Assembly (NCBI GenBank): GCA_032718475.1 | Contig: JAUCBJ010006385.1 | Span: 1-31,651 of the forward strand | DNA: 31,651 nucleotides | Reading direction: 5' to 3' | Source: Nemertoderma westbladi | Lineage: Eukaryota > Xenacoelomorpha > Nemertodermatida > Nemertodermatidae | Shown: piece by piece, positions 31,173 to 31,651 of the stretch | How positions within the stretch are numbered: the first letter of the stretch is position 1 | Layout of the letters: every line of letters begins with the position of its first letter | Made by a program: the position numbers and the translations under genes | Notes under the pieces: generated by a model | Databases searched by the model: none | What the model was told of the DNA's origin: nothing | What the model saw: only the letters and a program-made list of their open reading frames with translations

Positions 31173-31184
31173 CGTCCCAAGACA

Positions 31185-31330
31185 AATTCAGCGACCAGGA
31201 AAACCAAAACCACCATAACAAAACTTTTAGGTTTGATTAATGCTTTTGTTATATTTTGACAGGACAAACCACCGTCAGACTGACAGTTTTCACGAACACT
31301 TACACAGAGTAAGGTTAACATAATCATTCA
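31185..31330. repeat. Right part of the split GACAGACAGA-type repeat
   Basis: AATTCAGCGACCAGGAAAAC, then CCATAACAAAACTTTTAG, then TTATATTTTGACAGGACAAA and GTCAGACTGACAG. These match in order the blocks at 27700-27800 on the other side of the 3.2-kb element. Confidence 0.6.
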
Positions 31331-31355
31331 TTACTTTTTAACTACATTATCTATA

Positions 31356-31640
31356 AGGCCCGCCGCACACTAGAGATGCACGATGCAAGATACAAGATGC
31401 AAGGTGCAAAAATCGTTCCCGACGTACACTAGAGATGCAAGATGCATCATATTTTATTTTATATATTATACTTTGATTATATTAATGTATATTTCAAAGA
31501 ATTTATCATGCATCTTGCATCTCTAGTGTACGGCCTCCCATAGTCTACCAGGTATTCTATATTCGAGATGCAAGATGCAAAAAATAGAACATCGAGGATG
31601 TCCTTTTTTGCATCTTGCATCTCTAGTGTGCGCCGGGCCT
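31356..31640. mobile_element. 285-bp nested foldback element with TA flanks
   Basis: The ends are AGGCCCGCCGCACACTAGAG and, complemented from the right, AGGCCCGGCGCACACTAGAG, continuing ATGCA-GATGCAAGA-like over about 35 bp. TA dinucleotides flank both sides (31354-31355 and 31641-31642), as for Tc1/mariner-type insertions. A second, inner pair of inverted repeats (CGTACACTAGAGATGCAAGA near 31420 and its complement at 31508-31533) sits inside. No coding capacity. Confidence 0.85.
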
Positions 31641-31651
31641 TAACAAACGGT

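Larger units (their letters stand above)
28009..31184. mobile_element. 3.2-kb TIR element with palindromic, tandemly built termini (MULE-like)
   Basis: The left end, 28009-28130, is TTGGGGGACG followed by TTAGTGCCCGCGGGCACTAA and more copies of CATTAGTGCCCGCGAG. The right end, 31021-31184, is the inverted equivalent, ending GGGCACTAACGTCCCAA. The TIRs are thus about 120-160 bp, made of clustered motifs, and flanked by a 10-bp direct repeat. Long TIRs with 9-10-bp duplications are typical of Mutator-like elements; this assignment is an inference, because no transposase is present. The interior has AT-rich non-coding DNA, a tRNA-like SINE trace with a 25-G run, and a 30-bp minisatellite. Confidence 0.8.

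Noticed and set aside
1-31651. Viral or toxin genes
   Set aside because: All reverse transcriptase traces fit non-LTR retroelements. No capsid, envelope, protease or toxin motif was seen.

Overview
The window is metazoan nuclear DNA: AT-rich and intron-bearing, with an intraflagellar-transport gene, several classes of non-LTR retrotransposon remnant, terminal-inverted-repeat (TIR) elements and long satellite arrays. The frequent TAGGCCTA-type palindromes, long poly-G/C runs and a ciliary gene fit a marine invertebrate, but the sequence does not settle the phylum.

Layout. 1-11710: about 139 head-to-tail copies of an 84-bp satellite, open at the left edge, with visible higher-order repeats and segmental duplications. 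11801-13328: a 36-bp minisatellite split by an 856-bp foldback element with an exact 8-bp target duplication. 13589-13728: a previously hidden terminal coding exon (+ strand) of a peroxiredoxin-like 2 (PRXL2A/FAM213A-type) gene, which places both satellite arrays in its last intron if the gene is intact. About 13844-14565: a candidate small TIR element ending in a C22 tract. About 14776-18535: a near-complete but broken APE-type LINE (- strand). 19719-20922: a decayed second class of retroelement (+ strand). 21410-21808: IFT20, complete and without introns (- strand).

22250-23400: short tandem repeats, including a 68-bp minisatellite. 24413-27300: a third, truncated LINE (- strand), split by a 2.1-kb insert with its own internal direct repeats. 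27400-31330: a degenerate GACAGACAGA-rich repeat cut by a 3.2-kb element whose TIRs are built from a 20-bp perfect palindrome; that element holds a tRNA-like SINE trace and a 30-bp minisatellite. 31356-31640: a small foldback element with TA flanks.

Only two host genes can be supported: the PRXL2A-like exon and IFT20. Everything else is repeat or mobile-element biology. No pathway links the genes. The main interest is the nesting order of insertions, which can be read base by base at several junctions, and the structure of the satellite.
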